Assembly: GCA_002077065.1 (NCBI GenBank)
Contig: NAJO01000001.1
Location: 1,488,001-1,552,000, forward strand
DNA: 64,000 nt
Source: Cryoendolithus antarcticus
Taxonomy: Eukaryota > Ascomycota > Dothideomycetes > Cladosporiales > Cladosporiaceae
Direction: 5' to 3'
A program made the position numbers and the translations under genes. Positions 1 through 10,783 of the stretch are shown piece after piece. The notes beneath the pieces were generated by a model. That model did not search any database. It had not been told where the DNA came from and saw only the letters and a program-made list of their open reading frames with translations. How positions within the stretch are numbered: the first letter of the stretch is position 1; every line of letters starts with the position of its first letter.

Positions 1-1931
1 CGCACCTGATCCAAGACTTTCGAACTCGGACTCCCCTTCCCATAAACGCCCCTCCACTCGCTCCAAATCCCAAACGCCTCCTCACACCAAGCCCTGAAAC
101 TGACTCCTTCGATGATGGTAGGCGTGACGATCTCCTTGCCCGTAAAGCAGCCCCATGTGACAGGATTCACGCTCTCCTCGTCGCTCGCAGCAGAGTCTCC
201 GGCAGCATCGCTAGCGAAGTAAGTAATCCGCGGATCCTCGTCTAGTATCGGTTGCAGCCGCTTCCAGTCCTGAGCAGGCAGAAAGAACTCCACAAACGGT
301 TTCTGGAAGACGAATCCGTTCCGCGGGCCCCAGCCAAAGATCGGATCTGTCGATCGCACGCCATTGACAGCAGGCTGCGATGCGACAGTCCACCAGCCTT
401 TCTGCACGAGAGCTAGGAGCTGCGACTGTATCGTCAACGTCTCCGGACTCAGTCCCTCTTCACTCCATGGCACAGCATCGACTTCTCCTTCCAGATGCCG
501 CCGGAAGATTTCGCTCAAATCCGCCGTCGAGCTCGGGTGGCCCCATAATCGCGTCGCTTCTGCGATACTGACATGCAGACTTACACCGTACCCGTCTATC
601 TCGCCGTAAGCCGGTGATCTCGCATCACCCCATCGACCGTTCGGGAAGTCATCCCACGTCGCCTCACGACCTAGCGCGCCTTCGCCTTCCGAGATGGCCA
701 GAGTGTTCGCGCGGGAGTTGATCTTGTCGCGCGGCACGCCAGCTTCGTCTTCCGGTGCTTCGAAAGCGGAAGTGCGCGTTGAGCTTGTACTCGAGGCGCG
801 GGTACGGGAGACTACAACGCGGTTTCGAGGCGCGGAGTTGGCGGTGGAGGACTCGCGGCGAGTGCGAGTAGCATGTCCGTTTGTTGGAGGCGAAGTGCTT
901 GACTCATCCTCTGCGATTGCGCCTTCGGGTGACGTGAAGCCATTCTTCTCGATGATTGTGGGTGTATATGGCGGTATGAGACTACTTCGCTCGAGGATAT
1001 GCGCCACTGCTTTCTCCAGGTTGAGTGTGTAGAAGTGAAAGCCTCTGGGTCTCACATCTGGCCGTGCCTTGATCTTGTCCACAAACTCACTTAGTACGTC
1101 CACGCCAACCCTCTTGACTGCCTCATCGTCTGACTTCACCGCCTCGAATCTCTTAAGCACATTCAGTGGTATCTTCGCGTGGCTCAGCTTCGTCGTCCGT
1201 CTTAGGATCTGATAGCTCTGCACAGGCATCAACCCAGGGATGATAGGGATCTCTTTGAAGACCCCGCTCTCATGCTCTCGCAACGTGTTCTCGTACTTTA
1301 AGAAGGCATCCACATCATAGAACAGCTGCGTCATAATGAAGTCCGCTCCAGCACTCGTCTTCTCCACCAAATACGGTAGATCTAGCCCAACGCCTTGATG
1401 CTCAGGATGACTCGTGTCTGCATGTCCCTCAGGATACCCTGCAACCCCGACGCAGAAGTAATCACCATACGTCTTTTTGATGTAGCGAACGAGATCTACC
1501 GCCCACGTGAACTCCAAGTTACTATCGTCCTCATCCTCGCCCACCGCAGCGCCCTCAGCCCGGTACTCATCGCTTCTCGGCGGGTCGCCTCTGAGTGCTA
1601 GTATGTTCCGCACGCCTAAAACCTTCGCTTGCTCTAATGCCTCGTCAATCAGCTTTCTCGACATATTCGTACATGTTAGATGCAGACATGTCGTCAAGCC
1701 CAGTGATCTCTGCGTTAGCTCGGCCAAAGCGAGTGACTTCGCTGATGTGCTCCCTCCAGCACCCCAAGTAACGTTCACAAACAATGGCCGTAGCGAGTGC
1801 GCCATACGCGCCAGTCGGGCATGTAGGTTTGAGAAGCCCTGGGATGTTTTTGGTGGAAAGAACTCGAGGGAGAAGTAGGTTGCGTCGCGGTGGAGTGCAG
1901 CGAGCTTGGTGGTGATGCGGTCGTCAGCCAT
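1..1931 (-). CDS. met12: Methylenetetrahydrofolate reductase, MET12-type (3' end beyond window)
   Basis: Reduces 5,10-methylene-THF to 5-methyl-THF with NAD(P)H and FAD, feeding methionine synthesis in the cytosol. The frame is open from the ATG to the window edge with no intron, about 643 residues. The N-terminal TIM-barrel domain shows SLEFFPPKT, VTWGAGGST, NILALRGDPP, AGADFIMTQLFYDVD and GFHFYTLNLEKA. A Ser/Thr-rich linker follows (about residues 320-390). The C-terminal regulatory domain begins with ATWDDFPNGRWGD and runs on through WGPRNGF. The barrel motifs resemble yeast Met12 more than Met13, so the symbol is my best guess. An in-frame ATG at 1964 would add 11 residues (MSRPAPTVPPN); I prefer 1931. 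The last C-terminal residues lie left of the window. Divergently oriented to the NADH pyrophosphatase gene. Confidence 0.93.
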   Translation of the reverse strand, partial: MADDRITTKLAALHRDATYFSLEFFPPKTSQGFSNLHARLARMAHSLRPLFVNVTWGAGGSTSAKSLALAELTQRSLGLTTCLHLTCTNMSRKLIDEALEQAKVLGVRNILALRGDPPRSDEYRAEGAAVGEDEDDSNLEFTWAVDLVRYIKKTYGDYFCVGVAGYPEGHADTSHPEHQGVGLDLPYLVEKTSAGADFIMTQLFYDVDAFLKYENTLREHESGVFKEIPIIPGLMPVQSYQILRRTTKLSHAKIPLNVLKRFEAVKSDDEAVKRVGVDVLSEFVDKIKARPDVRPRGFHFYTLNLEKAVAHILERSSLIPPYTPTIIEKNGFTSPEGAIAEDESSTSPPTNGHATRTRRESSTANSAPRNRVVVSRTRASSTSSTRTSAFEAPEDEAGVPRDKINSRANTLAISEGEGALGREATWDDFPNGRWGDARSPAYGEIDGYGVSLHVSIAEATRLWGHPSSTADLSEIFRRHLEGEVDAVPWSEEGLSPETLTIQSQLLALVQKGWWTVASQPAVNGVRSTDPIFGWGPRNGFVFQKPFVEFFLPAQDWKRLQPILDEDPRITYFASDAAGDSAASDEESVNPVTWGCFTGKEIVTPTIIEGVSFRAWCEEAFGIWSEWRGVYGKGSPSSKVLDQV

Positions 1932-2287
1932 GTTCGGAGGCACTGTAGGGGCGGGGCGGGACATCGTGAGAGGTGAGTGACAGCACAATGCTCATAGCCA
2001 GAGATTGACAATTGTTTTGTCGCCTTCATGATCGCGTGGTCTCGGTAGTTACGAATAGAGTGGCGGAAGAGAGGGGGTAGATCCGATGCCAGCGGAGAGC
2101 GATAAGGCTTGTTTCCGCGGCTACATCATCGTTCTTGCCCCGCGATGGTGAGCGAGAGCCGGGTGTCTGGAGGGCATTGAGATTTACTTACCAATCGGGC
2201 GTGGATACAATGTTTCTTTCGCACATGTTACTATCAATGTCTTAGTACCGAACTGTTGGACTTCCTATTCGTCTCTCATTCTTCCCA
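1932..2287. promoter_or_regulatory. Divergent intergenic region between MTHFR and NADH pyrophosphatase genes
   Basis: Short head-to-head spacer that must hold both promoters. Nothing more specific than a pyrimidine-rich run just before the 2288 start was recognised. Confidence 0.45.
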
Positions 2288-3578
2288 ATGCCTCACCCAC
2301 AGCCCTCACTCCCTGCTCCCGCGCACCCAGAGGTGGACAGCATGCTCTCGCGCAAGTTCGGCCGTGAGGTCGCCAACTACTTTTCCGGCTCACCACTGAA
2401 TCGTCTTGGCTTCCTCCGATCGGAGCATTCGTTCTTGTCGCAAGCGCTTAATCATCCGACCACATCCTTTCTGCTCTGTAACGAACTCCAGCCTCTCGTT
2501 CAGTCGAAAGAGGCAAAGCGAATTCAATGGCTCAAGTTCCATGATATCAAGGATATTGTTGGCGATGATCCATTCGCGAAAGACGAGGAGACAGTGTTGA
2601 AGGAATTCGACAGTGAGAAAACGTCTGCACAGTTGGTGTTCCTTGGTGTGGAGGAGAATGCAAAGGGTGGGTTGGAGTATCAGGGCAAAAACCTGTACAA
2701 AGGTGCACCGTTCTTTGCTGTTGATGTTACGCCTAAGGGAGAGGGCAAGGTGAAGGATGCATGTACAGCTTTGATCAAGAAGCTGGAGGAGCAAGGCACA
2801 GGCTTTGGGAAGGGCAGGATTATGGAGCTAGAAGCAGGCGATGGTGAGATGATCTTACTCCGTACCGCACGGCCATGACTGACAACAGCACCCAGCCGCG
2901 ATCTATGCCGAAGCCCGCCAAATGCTCGACTGGAACGCCCGCAACCCCTTCTGCGCCCAATGCGGCCAACCAACTCTCTCCGTGAATGGTGGCTTCAAAC
3001 GTGCATGCCCACCTCAGGACGTCGCCACGCCCGCCTCCGGAGCCAGGAAGCCCTGCGCAACGCGGAAGGGCGTCTCTAACCTCTCATTTCCACGCACAGA
3101 TCCAACGGTCATCATGGCGATTGTCAATCACGCTGGCACGCATCTACTACTGGGACGGAGTAAGCGCTTCCCACCAGCTTGGTACAGCACGTTGGCTGGA
3201 TTTGCAGAGCCGGCGGAGAGCATCGAAGAAGCAGTGAGGAGGGAAGTGTATGAAGAGGCTGGCGTGCTTGTCGGAAGAGTGGTCATCCACAGCACACAGC
3301 CTTGGCCTTATCCGGCGAACCTCATGATCGGCGCTATTGGTCAGAGTGTGCCTGATGGCGAGACGATCGATCTGGGCAATGATCCGGAACTGGAGGACGC
3401 GAGGTGGTGTCCGTTCGACGAGGTCAGGGAGGCGCTGAAGATCGGCGTTAGTGGATTGGGGGATCCTGCGCCACCTGAGTACAGGGGGGGTCTGAGATTA
3501 CCGCCAGAGACGGCAATTGCGAATCAGTTGATGACCAGTGTTGTTAATGGGTTTGTGGGCGTCGAAGCGAAGATGTAG
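2288..3578 (+). CDS. npy1: NADH pyrophosphatase, Nudix family (NPY1/NUDT12-like)
   Basis: Hydrolyses NADH and related dinucleotides to NMNH and AMP. Two exons: 2288-2843 and 2896-3578, 412 residues. The 52-bp intron starts GTGAGA, has CTGAC before the acceptor, and restores the family sequence AIYAEARQMLDWNARNP; the unspliced first frame stops at 2876. A zinc ribbon begins FCAQCG with two later cysteines. The Nudix box is complete: G-FAEPA-E-SIEEAVR-REVYEEAGV. The C-terminus is AKM, which fits the relaxed PTS1 consensus. Yeast Npy1 is peroxisomal, so a peroxisomal location is a reasonable inference. Nothing suggests the gene is broken. Confidence 0.93.
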
Positions 3579-3858
3579 AAAGGAATTGACTAGGTCTTGT
3601 GGATAGAAGGCATATAGAGAGATGTGTACAGACCGCGATTGTGACCCTGCCGCAGAGCTCAGCGCCAATAGTGCTTCGTCAAAGAATGATATACAGAAGA
3701 GCGTAGTGTACGCAGAATACAGGCGCTCATATTGAATTGCCTCAGGCAAGTCACTCAGCTTAGTCAGTCACTGCGATCGCACATCCCAACCCACTTCGTC
3801 GGAGCTACCTTTACATCTTTCCAACAAACACTCACCTTCTACACCGCACACCGCAATC

Positions 3859-4653
3859 ATGGCCGAACGCAAAGTCCTCTCCAAATACTTTCCCCCCGAC
3901 TTCGACCCCTCCAAACTCGAGCGCCGCCGCAAACCCCTCGCAAACGCCGGCCCCAAAGTCCAGACAGTCCGCCTAATGGCGCCCTTCAGCATGAAATGCA
4001 CTTCCTGCGGCGAGTACATCTACAAAGGCCGCAAGTTCAACGCCCGCAAAGAGACGACCGACGAGAAGTACCTCCAAATCACCATCTTCCGCTTCTACAT
4101 CCGCTGCACGCGGTGCTCCGCGGAGATCACCTTCAAGACGGATCCGAAGCGCATGGACTATGAGTGTGAAAGGGGTGCGAGGCGGAATTTTGAAGTGTGG
4201 AGGGAGGCTAAGCTGAATGAGGAGACGGAGGAGGAGATGTTGGATCGGATTGAGAGGGAGGAGAATGAACGGGATGCTATGAAGGAGTTGGAGAGGAAGA
4301 CTGTGGATGCGAAGATGGAGATGGCTGTTGCTGATGCGCTGGATGAGGTGAGGTTGCGGAATGCGCAGAGGGAGCGGGTGGGGAAGGAGGGGGAGGTTGC
4401 GGGGGTGCAGAGGGAGGAGAGGGATTTGGAGAGGGAGAGGGAGGAGATGGAGATGGAGGAGGCTGCGCGGAGGGCGTTTCAGAGTGGGACTGGGGAGAAG
4501 GTGAAGAGGTTGGAGGAGGATCTGCTGCTTACAGAGCAAGACTGCGGAGGGAAGGACGAGGTGGCTGTGCCGCCGCCTACGTTCGTACGGCAGGTGAAGA
4601 AGAAGAAAGACTTCTCGGCGGCGCTGGGCATCAAGAAGAAGTCACTTGTGTGA
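3859..4653 (+). CDS. yju2: Splicing factor Yju2/CWC16 (CCDC94 family)
   Basis: Single-exon gene of 264 residues. Yju2 joins the Prp19-associated spliceosome and promotes the first transesterification step. The N-terminal motif ERKVLSKYFPPDFDPSK is diagnostic. Zinc-binding cysteine pairs follow as CTSCGEYIYKGRKFNARKE and CTRCSAEITFKTDPK. From about residue 110 the protein is a highly charged Glu/Arg-rich predicted coiled coil, and it ends in a lysine-rich tail (KKKKDFSAALGIKKK) that may serve as a nuclear signal. Codon use shifts from C-ending in the zinc domain to G-ending in the charged half, which fits the Glu/Arg bias and is not a sign of transfer. Confidence 0.95.
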   Translation: MAERKVLSKYFPPDFDPSKLERRRKPLANAGPKVQTVRLMAPFSMKCTSCGEYIYKGRKFNARKETTDEKYLQITIFRFYIRCTRCSAEITFKTDPKRMDYECERGARRNFEVWREAKLNEETEEEMLDRIEREENERDAMKELERKTVDAKMEMAVADALDEVRLRNAQRERVGKEGEVAGVQREERDLEREREEMEMEEAARRAFQSGTGEKVKRLEEDLLLTEQDCGGKDEVAVPPPTFVRQVKKKKDFSAALGIKKKSLV

Positions 4654-4762
4654 GCCTGGCTGACTTGACGATGTAACGACTTACGGCCAACACGATCTCG
4701 ATGATAGATAAGATCTGGCCTTCTGTTCCATGACCTATGTACATCGAAGCTGTAACAACTGG

Positions 4763-6145
4763 TTACCTCGACCCATCCTTAGTCTTCCGACTGGACATAT
4801 CGCTCATAGCATGCCACTCCAGCTCATGCGACAGCCTCGTAGCCTGCCCCTCACTATGCGTCGAGTTACTGGGCGAGTACCCATACCTCTCATCCGACAG
4901 CTCATATACCGGTGGTAACGCAGCAGCTTCCCTACCCGACAGCCTGTGCGGCAGCGTAGCATGTCTTGTCACGCTCGTCTGCCTGACGACTTTGATCGAC
5001 TTGCTCGAGTCCCTGGTATCCAGCATGTCGCTCGGCCGGTTCTGTCGTGGAGTGGAGTGACTGGATTGGCCTCGCGCTCGCGCGCCCATGTAGTGTCGGA
5101 AGAGGACGCGGAGGGACGGTGCTGAAGCGCAAATCATGCCCAGCATTAGTTCGAGCTGGGCCCAGAAGAAGGTGTGGAAGATTGAGTTGGAGACGTTGCT
5201 GTTCAGGCCGGACTCTGCGGAATGTTAGCCAAGGCTTTGTTGGAAGGAGTGGGTATACCTACCAATGAGCCAGTAGGTCCGCACGCCGGAGATGGCGATC
5301 ACGCCCAACCCGAGCGAGAAGATGATATTCAAGCCTATCTTCTGCGGTTTCGGCATGTCGAGGTTCCAGGTGATGATGCAAGGCAACGCCACAGCGTAGA
5401 GATCGCTCAGTGATGCGAAGACGCCCGCCAGGATGTTGATCACTTTGGTATCGATGCATGTGTACTCTTGCGTCGTCGCGTATACCGGATTGAAAGCCTT
5501 CCACTGCATCCTCATCAGTACAGGCTCTATCGACACTCCCACAAACCATCTGGGCAACATACATAAGCGTCAAACGGCTTGCAATTCGTAAATAAGAACA
5601 CACAAAAAATCACCGTGTACGAGACGGTGAAGGCGATGGCCAACCAGACCGCATACCTCCACGCCTTGGTGTACGTGCCCTCGACAAGCCGGCGGTAGAA
5701 CAGCAGAACAGAGACTTTAGTGCAGCCGCCACTGATCAGGAATGCAAGCTCGCCGAACCAGAGACACTGAGCAACCTTCTCCCAGTGATCTGGCGGTATG
5801 TCCCAGATGTCCCGGTTGCCGTGGGCGCGCTGCGTGAAGACGACGCAGATCGCTGTGAACATGCCGCCGAAGAGCCAGCTGGGTATGAGGAACACCTGGC
5901 TTTCACGTCAACGATCGGAACCTCTCATTATACAGACAGGATAGACGTACATCATCGAGTCCGAACGTGCCTGCTCTGCCGAAGCCTCGAAGCCAGAGTC
6001 TGGTAGCGCATGTGAAGGTCGTGAGGCCGAGGAGTGCGCAGGCCCAGCTGGCGAGATCTACACTTTGGATGGACGGGTTCGTGTAGTTGGGCTTTGGCCA
6101 ATGGGACACGGCTGATGCCGAGAGGTTGATGATATTGCCTGGCAT
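4763..6145 (-). CDS. Seven-helix fungal rhodopsin-domain integral membrane protein
   Basis: Four exons on the minus strand: 6145-5951, 5895-5563, 5503-5263 and 5214-4763, giving 406 residues. Introns are 49-59 bp and all phases agree. Hydrophobic segments alternate with short loops in the pattern of the fungal Rhodopsin-domain family (formerly a DUF; related to PTH11-like proteins). Landmarks are GTFGLDDVFLIPSW, TKVSVLLFYRRL, FTNCKPFDAYW, CIDTKVINILAGVFASLSDL and WAQLELMLGMICASAPSLR. The C-terminal 100 residues are a polar, Ser-rich cytosolic tail. Members lack a proven shared function, and no CFEM domain is present here. A role as plasma-membrane sensor or receptor is only a guess from the family. 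Confidence 0.88.
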
Positions 6146-8316
6146 GACTGGGCAATTTCGAACTCTTGGCTGAGGTGGACTCTAGGCTGCGCTGAATGAG
6201 AGGGTTTGTGGTGCCAGACGCAGGTCAGAGAGCAAGGTCGCGGACTATTTGAACTGAATCCAAGCAAGTGATTTCGCAGAGTTGAATGCTGTCGTGATAT
6301 TCGTGAAGTTCCACTCGAAGTCCAGTCAGGATAGACGTTCAAAGTCAGTGATGTGATGGGCAAACTCGTGCATGTGATGTAAATTCAAGGCGCGTGCAAG
6401 TGAATGACTCGAAGTGTGAAAGCAAGTGCAAAGTTCACAGACGATATAGCATGTGATAAGGTATAGGAAGTACTTAGCCCTACGCAAGATCTTCGGAGTC
6501 GTCCAACGTCCGCAACGGCTGCCGTGAACATCAGGCGATGCTTGTCTTCTCGACGACGCGAATCAGGCGCAGAATAGCGACGCGACCTTTAGGCCGGTAC
6601 CTCAGCCCCAATGCATATGCCCTGTCCTTACAGATGCTGGAGTATTGGTCCAAGAGTTCGGTCCGCGAGCTTCTCCTGCTGGTGATGGACACGCGAGCAG
6701 TGAGGGTAAGGGAAAATCCTCGGTTGCGCACAAAAGGATTGCCCAGTATGCTGCATGTCTCAGGAACACAGGGTTAGGTGGGTACTACTAGCCAGGGCGC
6801 CGTAGAAGCGATAGACGCTACTGCACCGAAGCACGCACTGAAAATCCGCATACGGCAGTTCACTCCGTTGATGGTTCGACATCCATGCTCAGGGAGAGGA
6901 GCGCCATCTGCGACTGGATGGATGAGGTAACGTTGAGAGCTTGTTAGGTGAGTGATTTGCGCGTGGTCTCGCGCCGCTTGACGCAGGAAATGTATTCGTC
7001 GACACCATGTCCCAATGCTGAAGTCAAGACAAAGGTCAAGGAGGCGTACTTTCCTGTGGGGCGAGATGAGCCGAGAGTGCCGAAACGTATCCGCTCCGGC
7101 TGCCGGGCTCAGGGTTCGGCACGTGTCTCACTTCTGAACTCCAAACGCAAGCGACCGTACGGCTGAACGCTTCCCATATGGTTGATCAGCCACACTTTCA
7201 TCATACTACCCCGCGACGACATGGACGCTGATGCCTTTGCTCGTTCACTTCCTATCCCCCAATGAGCCGGCACATGCGACGGGCATCACAGGAGTTCGGA
7301 CGGACCTCGGCCGAGATGCCCAATCTGACCTGGCACGACCCAGTGGTCCACGACTCGGGTATTTGGACCTGCATTCATTGATCCACTCCAGCCAGCTCGA
7401 GGCGCGTATATACAACAGGGCTATAATTGATGATCGACACCCGCAAGTCTAATTAAGGACCTGCAGATGATGATCGCCGTGGGGTCAGAAGCCCATCAGA
7501 CGTCGACGAGAAGGGCACAACGTGCGCTAGATACAGATTGCCAGACTGGTGATGAAGAGCTTCCGAAACCTGGCACCTCCGCCGTGTTCCTTATGATACG
7601 GGCCTAGTCAGTCCGGTGTGCCCTGATCCATAGGTCGGCGAATCGTATCAAATGGAGCCACAGATAGCGTCGGACAGTAGCATGCGGCTGGTCCTGCAAA
7701 AGCAGGCGCCATTCCTGCTCTGTAGCCTTACAGCTTTTGCGTCGCTGTTTGTTTGACCGGGCATGCCAGGATCTCCAGCGCCCGGGATTTTCAGCACAGC
7801 GTGCATGCGTTTATATCAAGCAGCACATTATCATTGAGTCGACTACGCTAAGCAACTGTCTTGGTCGCAAACTTGGAGCAGGATAAGCTCCGTCGCAGGC
7901 GTGGTAGACTATGTCAAAGCTGTCCAGGCTGGTCCAAATTTGCAGGCGCATTCATGGGCATCGTTATCGAAACTCGAACTGATCGACTAACTTTGCTAGA
8001 TCTCGCACAGTCGCGATACACCTGTCTAGCCAACGCACAAGCTCCGCATCATTGGTACCTGTACTCAGTCGCAGCCTGTCGCTCGAGCTCCTGTGCGAAC
8101 GTGCCCCGCGTTCAGCGACGACGTCATGCGCCGTTACACGCGTAGACCACGCGCCGCGGGTCGGAGATGGGAGTGTGACAGCGAAAACGGATTGGCATGC
8201 CAACTAGTGCTCCTGTCCTAACTTCAGCGTCATGGCAGCCCGAAAGAAAGACCTCCACTCTAGCACAGAGAAGCACCATCACAAATCCGATAAGCAGCCA
8301 CCCTGAAACGAAAAAT
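6146..8316. other. Gene-poor 2.2-kb intergenic stretch
   Basis: Only short frames (at most 101 codons) without recognisable domains or splice-supported extension. No tRNA, repeat or transposon relic was recognised. An AT-rich TATA-like run (TTTATATCAAG) lies near 7810, about 500 bases before the small gene starting at 8317; its role is unproven. Confidence 0.5.
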
Positions 8317-8674
8317 ATGCCCCTACCAAATATTGCCCCGGACGGCCCGCTAGGTACGGAGAAGAAAGGTATAGTACAATATCTACTACTTTCATTCCTC
8401 ATTGCCTCGCCTGACAGCTCTTGAAGGTGTCCTTTCCATTGTTGGCGATCCGGTAGGACAAGTCCTCGACAAGTCGCTCCGGCCGACAGTCGGCGCGGTC
8501 ATCGGCGGCGGCATTGGCCACCCAACTGGAGAAGCCCTCGAGCGAGTCAACAATGTCGTCCGGAATGAGCATAAGTATACGAATGAGCCGAACAACAAGG
8601 CGGACAAAGATCTGCCTGGTGGCGAAAGGATCGGTGGGAATAAGCAGAGCGGACAGAATCCTCTCGGGTTGTGA
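8317..8674 (+). CDS. Small glycine-rich hypothetical protein
   Basis: Predicted exons 8317-8353 and 8418-8674 give about 97 residues. A second donor at 8369 (GTATAG) has the same phase and would add five residues, so the exon 1 boundary is ambiguous. The frame is also open upstream to an ATG at 8197. The protein begins MPLPNIAPDGPL, then shows VGDPVGQVLDKSLRPTVGAV and GGGIGHPTGEALE, and ends GGNKQSGQNPLGL. Many ascomycete genomes have small proteins of this style, with a Gly/Val repeat core and a terminus ending NPLGL; none that I know has an assigned role. No signal peptide or membrane helix is evident. Confidence 0.6.
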
Positions 8675-8878
8675 GGCGTATGATCTTGGCCGAGAACTGG
8701 CTTGCTAGTGTACACCTATGCTCACAGCCGACGAAGAGCAGAATGCATGAGTTGAAGCTTGGGAATGGCATAGTGTATTGGCGTTTGGGTTGGAAAAGCG
8801 CCGAGGATTACACTGCCCGTGTATAAGCTCATTGGCAGGTTGCCTCGATGTAGCGAACATTGATCGCTGATAAAAGCA

Positions 8879-9823
8879 TCACTTCGACATCAGCATATCA
8901 GCTCCGTTCCCAGCATGCTCATCGAGCACACCCGCCTTTCGCAGCACGCTGATCGTCTTGTCGGCGACGGCCGGATCCACGCCCTTGACATCGTTGCTGA
9001 ACTCAACGGTCTTCATCCACTCCTCCACATCCTCCTTCGAGTACTCCATCGTCGAAGTAATGTGCTCGATCGACTCTTCCTTGTGCTCCAGATAGTACTT
9101 CACCCCTTCATTGATCTTCTCCAGCATGTCTCCCACCGCCTTGTCATCCACACCGCTTCTCGCAGCGATCATCCAGCTCGGCCAAGGCGTGTAGATCTCC
9201 CCAATTCGCTTCAGCTCGCCAGAGTCCCAGTATCGCTTTGTAGTGAAGTGCTCCCACATGAAGAAGTCCGCTGTCTTGTCGCCGCTCACTCCCTTGCGTA
9301 ATGCATCGAACTTGCCCTTTGGCACAATTTCGAATGGCTTTTCGCCTGGCTTGAGCCAGCCTTGCTGGTCTGCTAGCACATAGCTCATAACATACGAGCC
9401 GCTACCAATTCTGCTCACTCCGACTTTCTTTCCCTTCAGCCCCTCCACGCCCGTGACATCCTCCCTCGTCCCGCCGGTCGAGATCCCCCACCTCAGCTTA
9501 CTCTGCACATACGTTCCCACCAGCTTGAACCCCCCCTCCTTGCCCTCTGCTTTGCTCTTGCCCAGGTCGGCTATGAAGCCTTCCGTTAACCCGACCGCGA
9601 CATCAATCTCTGAGGATTTCAGAAATTTGGTCAAGTCTCCGGTGCCAGTGGGAACGGGTATAAGGGTTGCCGCGAGGTTGTGATGGGTGATGGCGAAATT
9701 GAGGGGAGTGGAGAAGTGCTCTGGGATGAAGCCGATGCGGAGCTTCGTTGGAGCGGCCATGGTGATGTGACGGCGTAAAGATGATCTGATTGGGGGAGCA
9801 AATTGTGTAATTGATCTGAGCAT
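8879..9823 (-). CDS. Periplasmic-binding-protein-like (PBP2 fold) protein, possibly mitochondrial
   Basis: Intronless, 314 residues from the first ATG or 293 from the in-frame ATG at 9760. The body reads as a type-2 periplasmic binding protein fold of the Ca3427-like fungal group: KLRIGFIPEHFSTPLNFAI, SEIDVAVGLTEGFI, GLKGKKVGVSRIGSGSYVMS, DFFMWEHFTTKRYWDSG and YTPWPSWMIAARSG. The group is related in fold to NMT1/THI5-like proteins, but the ligand is unknown. The optional leader (MLRSITQFAPPIRSSLRRHI) is Arg-rich and acid-free and looks like a mitochondrial presequence. Two start sites could give mitochondrial and cytosolic forms. It is not an ABC transporter component in a fungus. Confidence 0.85.
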   Translation of the reverse strand: MLRSITQFAPPIRSSLRRHITMAAPTKLRIGFIPEHFSTPLNFAITHHNLAATLIPVPTGTGDLTKFLKSSEIDVAVGLTEGFIADLGKSKAEGKEGGFKLVGTYVQSKLRWGISTGGTREDVTGVEGLKGKKVGVSRIGSGSYVMSYVLADQQGWLKPGEKPFEIVPKGKFDALRKGVSGDKTADFFMWEHFTTKRYWDSGELKRIGEIYTPWPSWMIAARSGVDDKAVGDMLEKINEGVKYYLEHKEESIEHITSTMEYSKEDVEEWMKTVEFSNDVKGVDPAVADKTISVLRKAGVLDEHAGNGADMLMSK

Positions 9824-10042
9824 CGGTAGGTGAGAGACTATGTCTCGGGCGAAAGCTCACGTATTAGAAAGTGAGGTAGTCACGAGTGAGATGATGGGTC
9901 TCACTGATCGCCATGGAGCATCGTGAAGACGTTCTACGATGGAGGACGTTCCGGATATGGATGCACATCGTACAAGGATTGGAGTCCTATTCTACAGGTA
10001 TCGTAAAACCAGCTCCCCTCAATGATCCGCGCCACTGCTAGT

Positions 10043-10783
10043 TCAGCACACATTGTTGAGCACGTCCGCTGCAGCCGCTTTCTCCGCGCTATCCATGCTC
10101 AAGTTGTAGTGGTACCTGACCTGCACGAAGGCGCGAACATACTCGCACTGGTAGCCGACGTTCGGCGGAAGCCACTCTGCCACATCTTGGTCGCCCTTGG
10201 ATTGGTTGACGTTGTCGGTCACCGAGAGCAGCTGAGGTCGAGTGACGCTGCGGGAGGGTTAGCATCATTCAAGAATTCGGTACGTAGAGAAGATGGCTCA
10301 CTCGTTCGCGAATGCCTGGCGTTGGGCAGTGGTCCATGAGCGAGCACCTGAGACCCAAGCCTCTTTCTGAGCAGGGCATGTCAGCTATAGTCCGCGACCG
10401 CCCCTTCTCAGGAAGACACGTACCAACGGCACAATGTGATCCATATCGACATCGCTAGCCGCGTATCACGTTGCTTGATCGTAGTCACTGTACCAAGTTC
10501 CAGAGGTAGCCGTGCATGCCGAGTCGGTCTGCACGGACACACCGTCACGCTTCAGAACGTACTCGCGCGTATTGCAAGCTCCCGAGATCGTGATCCAAGT
10601 TGGGAAGTAATCGCGGCTGTATGCCGGGCTGTTGGACTCGGTCGCGACTGTGATGGATGACAGGTAAGACTATGCGGTCGATGCTGAGACGGGCTCTGGG
10701 AGGTTGCGTCTCCGTTGGAGGACTGGTGCGGCGATAGCAGAGCCAGCTGCTAGGAGGATACAGAAATTGGTAGTGATGCCCAT
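10043..10783 (-). pseudogene. Secreted HNH/DUF1524-type nuclease-like gene with two in-frame stops
   Basis: Exons 10783-10424, 10366-10302 and 10247-10043 with clean GT-AG introns. Exon 1 starts with a signal peptide (MGITTNFCILLAAGSAIAAP). The family sequence continues as YSRDYFPTWITISGACNTRE, VLKRDG, TATSGTWYSDYD, DVDMDHIVPL (the His-containing nuclease motif), SWTTAQRQAFAN and LLSVTDNVNQSKGDQD, ending NNVC. Two stop codons interrupt the one continuous frame. TAG at 10672-10670 sits where relatives usually have Lys after SASTA. TGA at 10468-10466 sits where relatives have Trp in ..YDGATW... Splice sites and frame are otherwise intact, so inactivation would be recent, unless the stops are recoded or edited. 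Both stops are single-base differences from sense codons. Confidence 0.82.

Noticed and set aside
8124..8402. 92-codon minus-strand frame with a hydrophobic run
   Set aside because: Antisense to the small glycine-rich gene's 5' region; no independent support.
10448..10470. Intron explanation for the TGA in the nuclease-like gene
   Set aside because: The only GT-AG pair around it spans about 15 bases, far below any plausible intron size.
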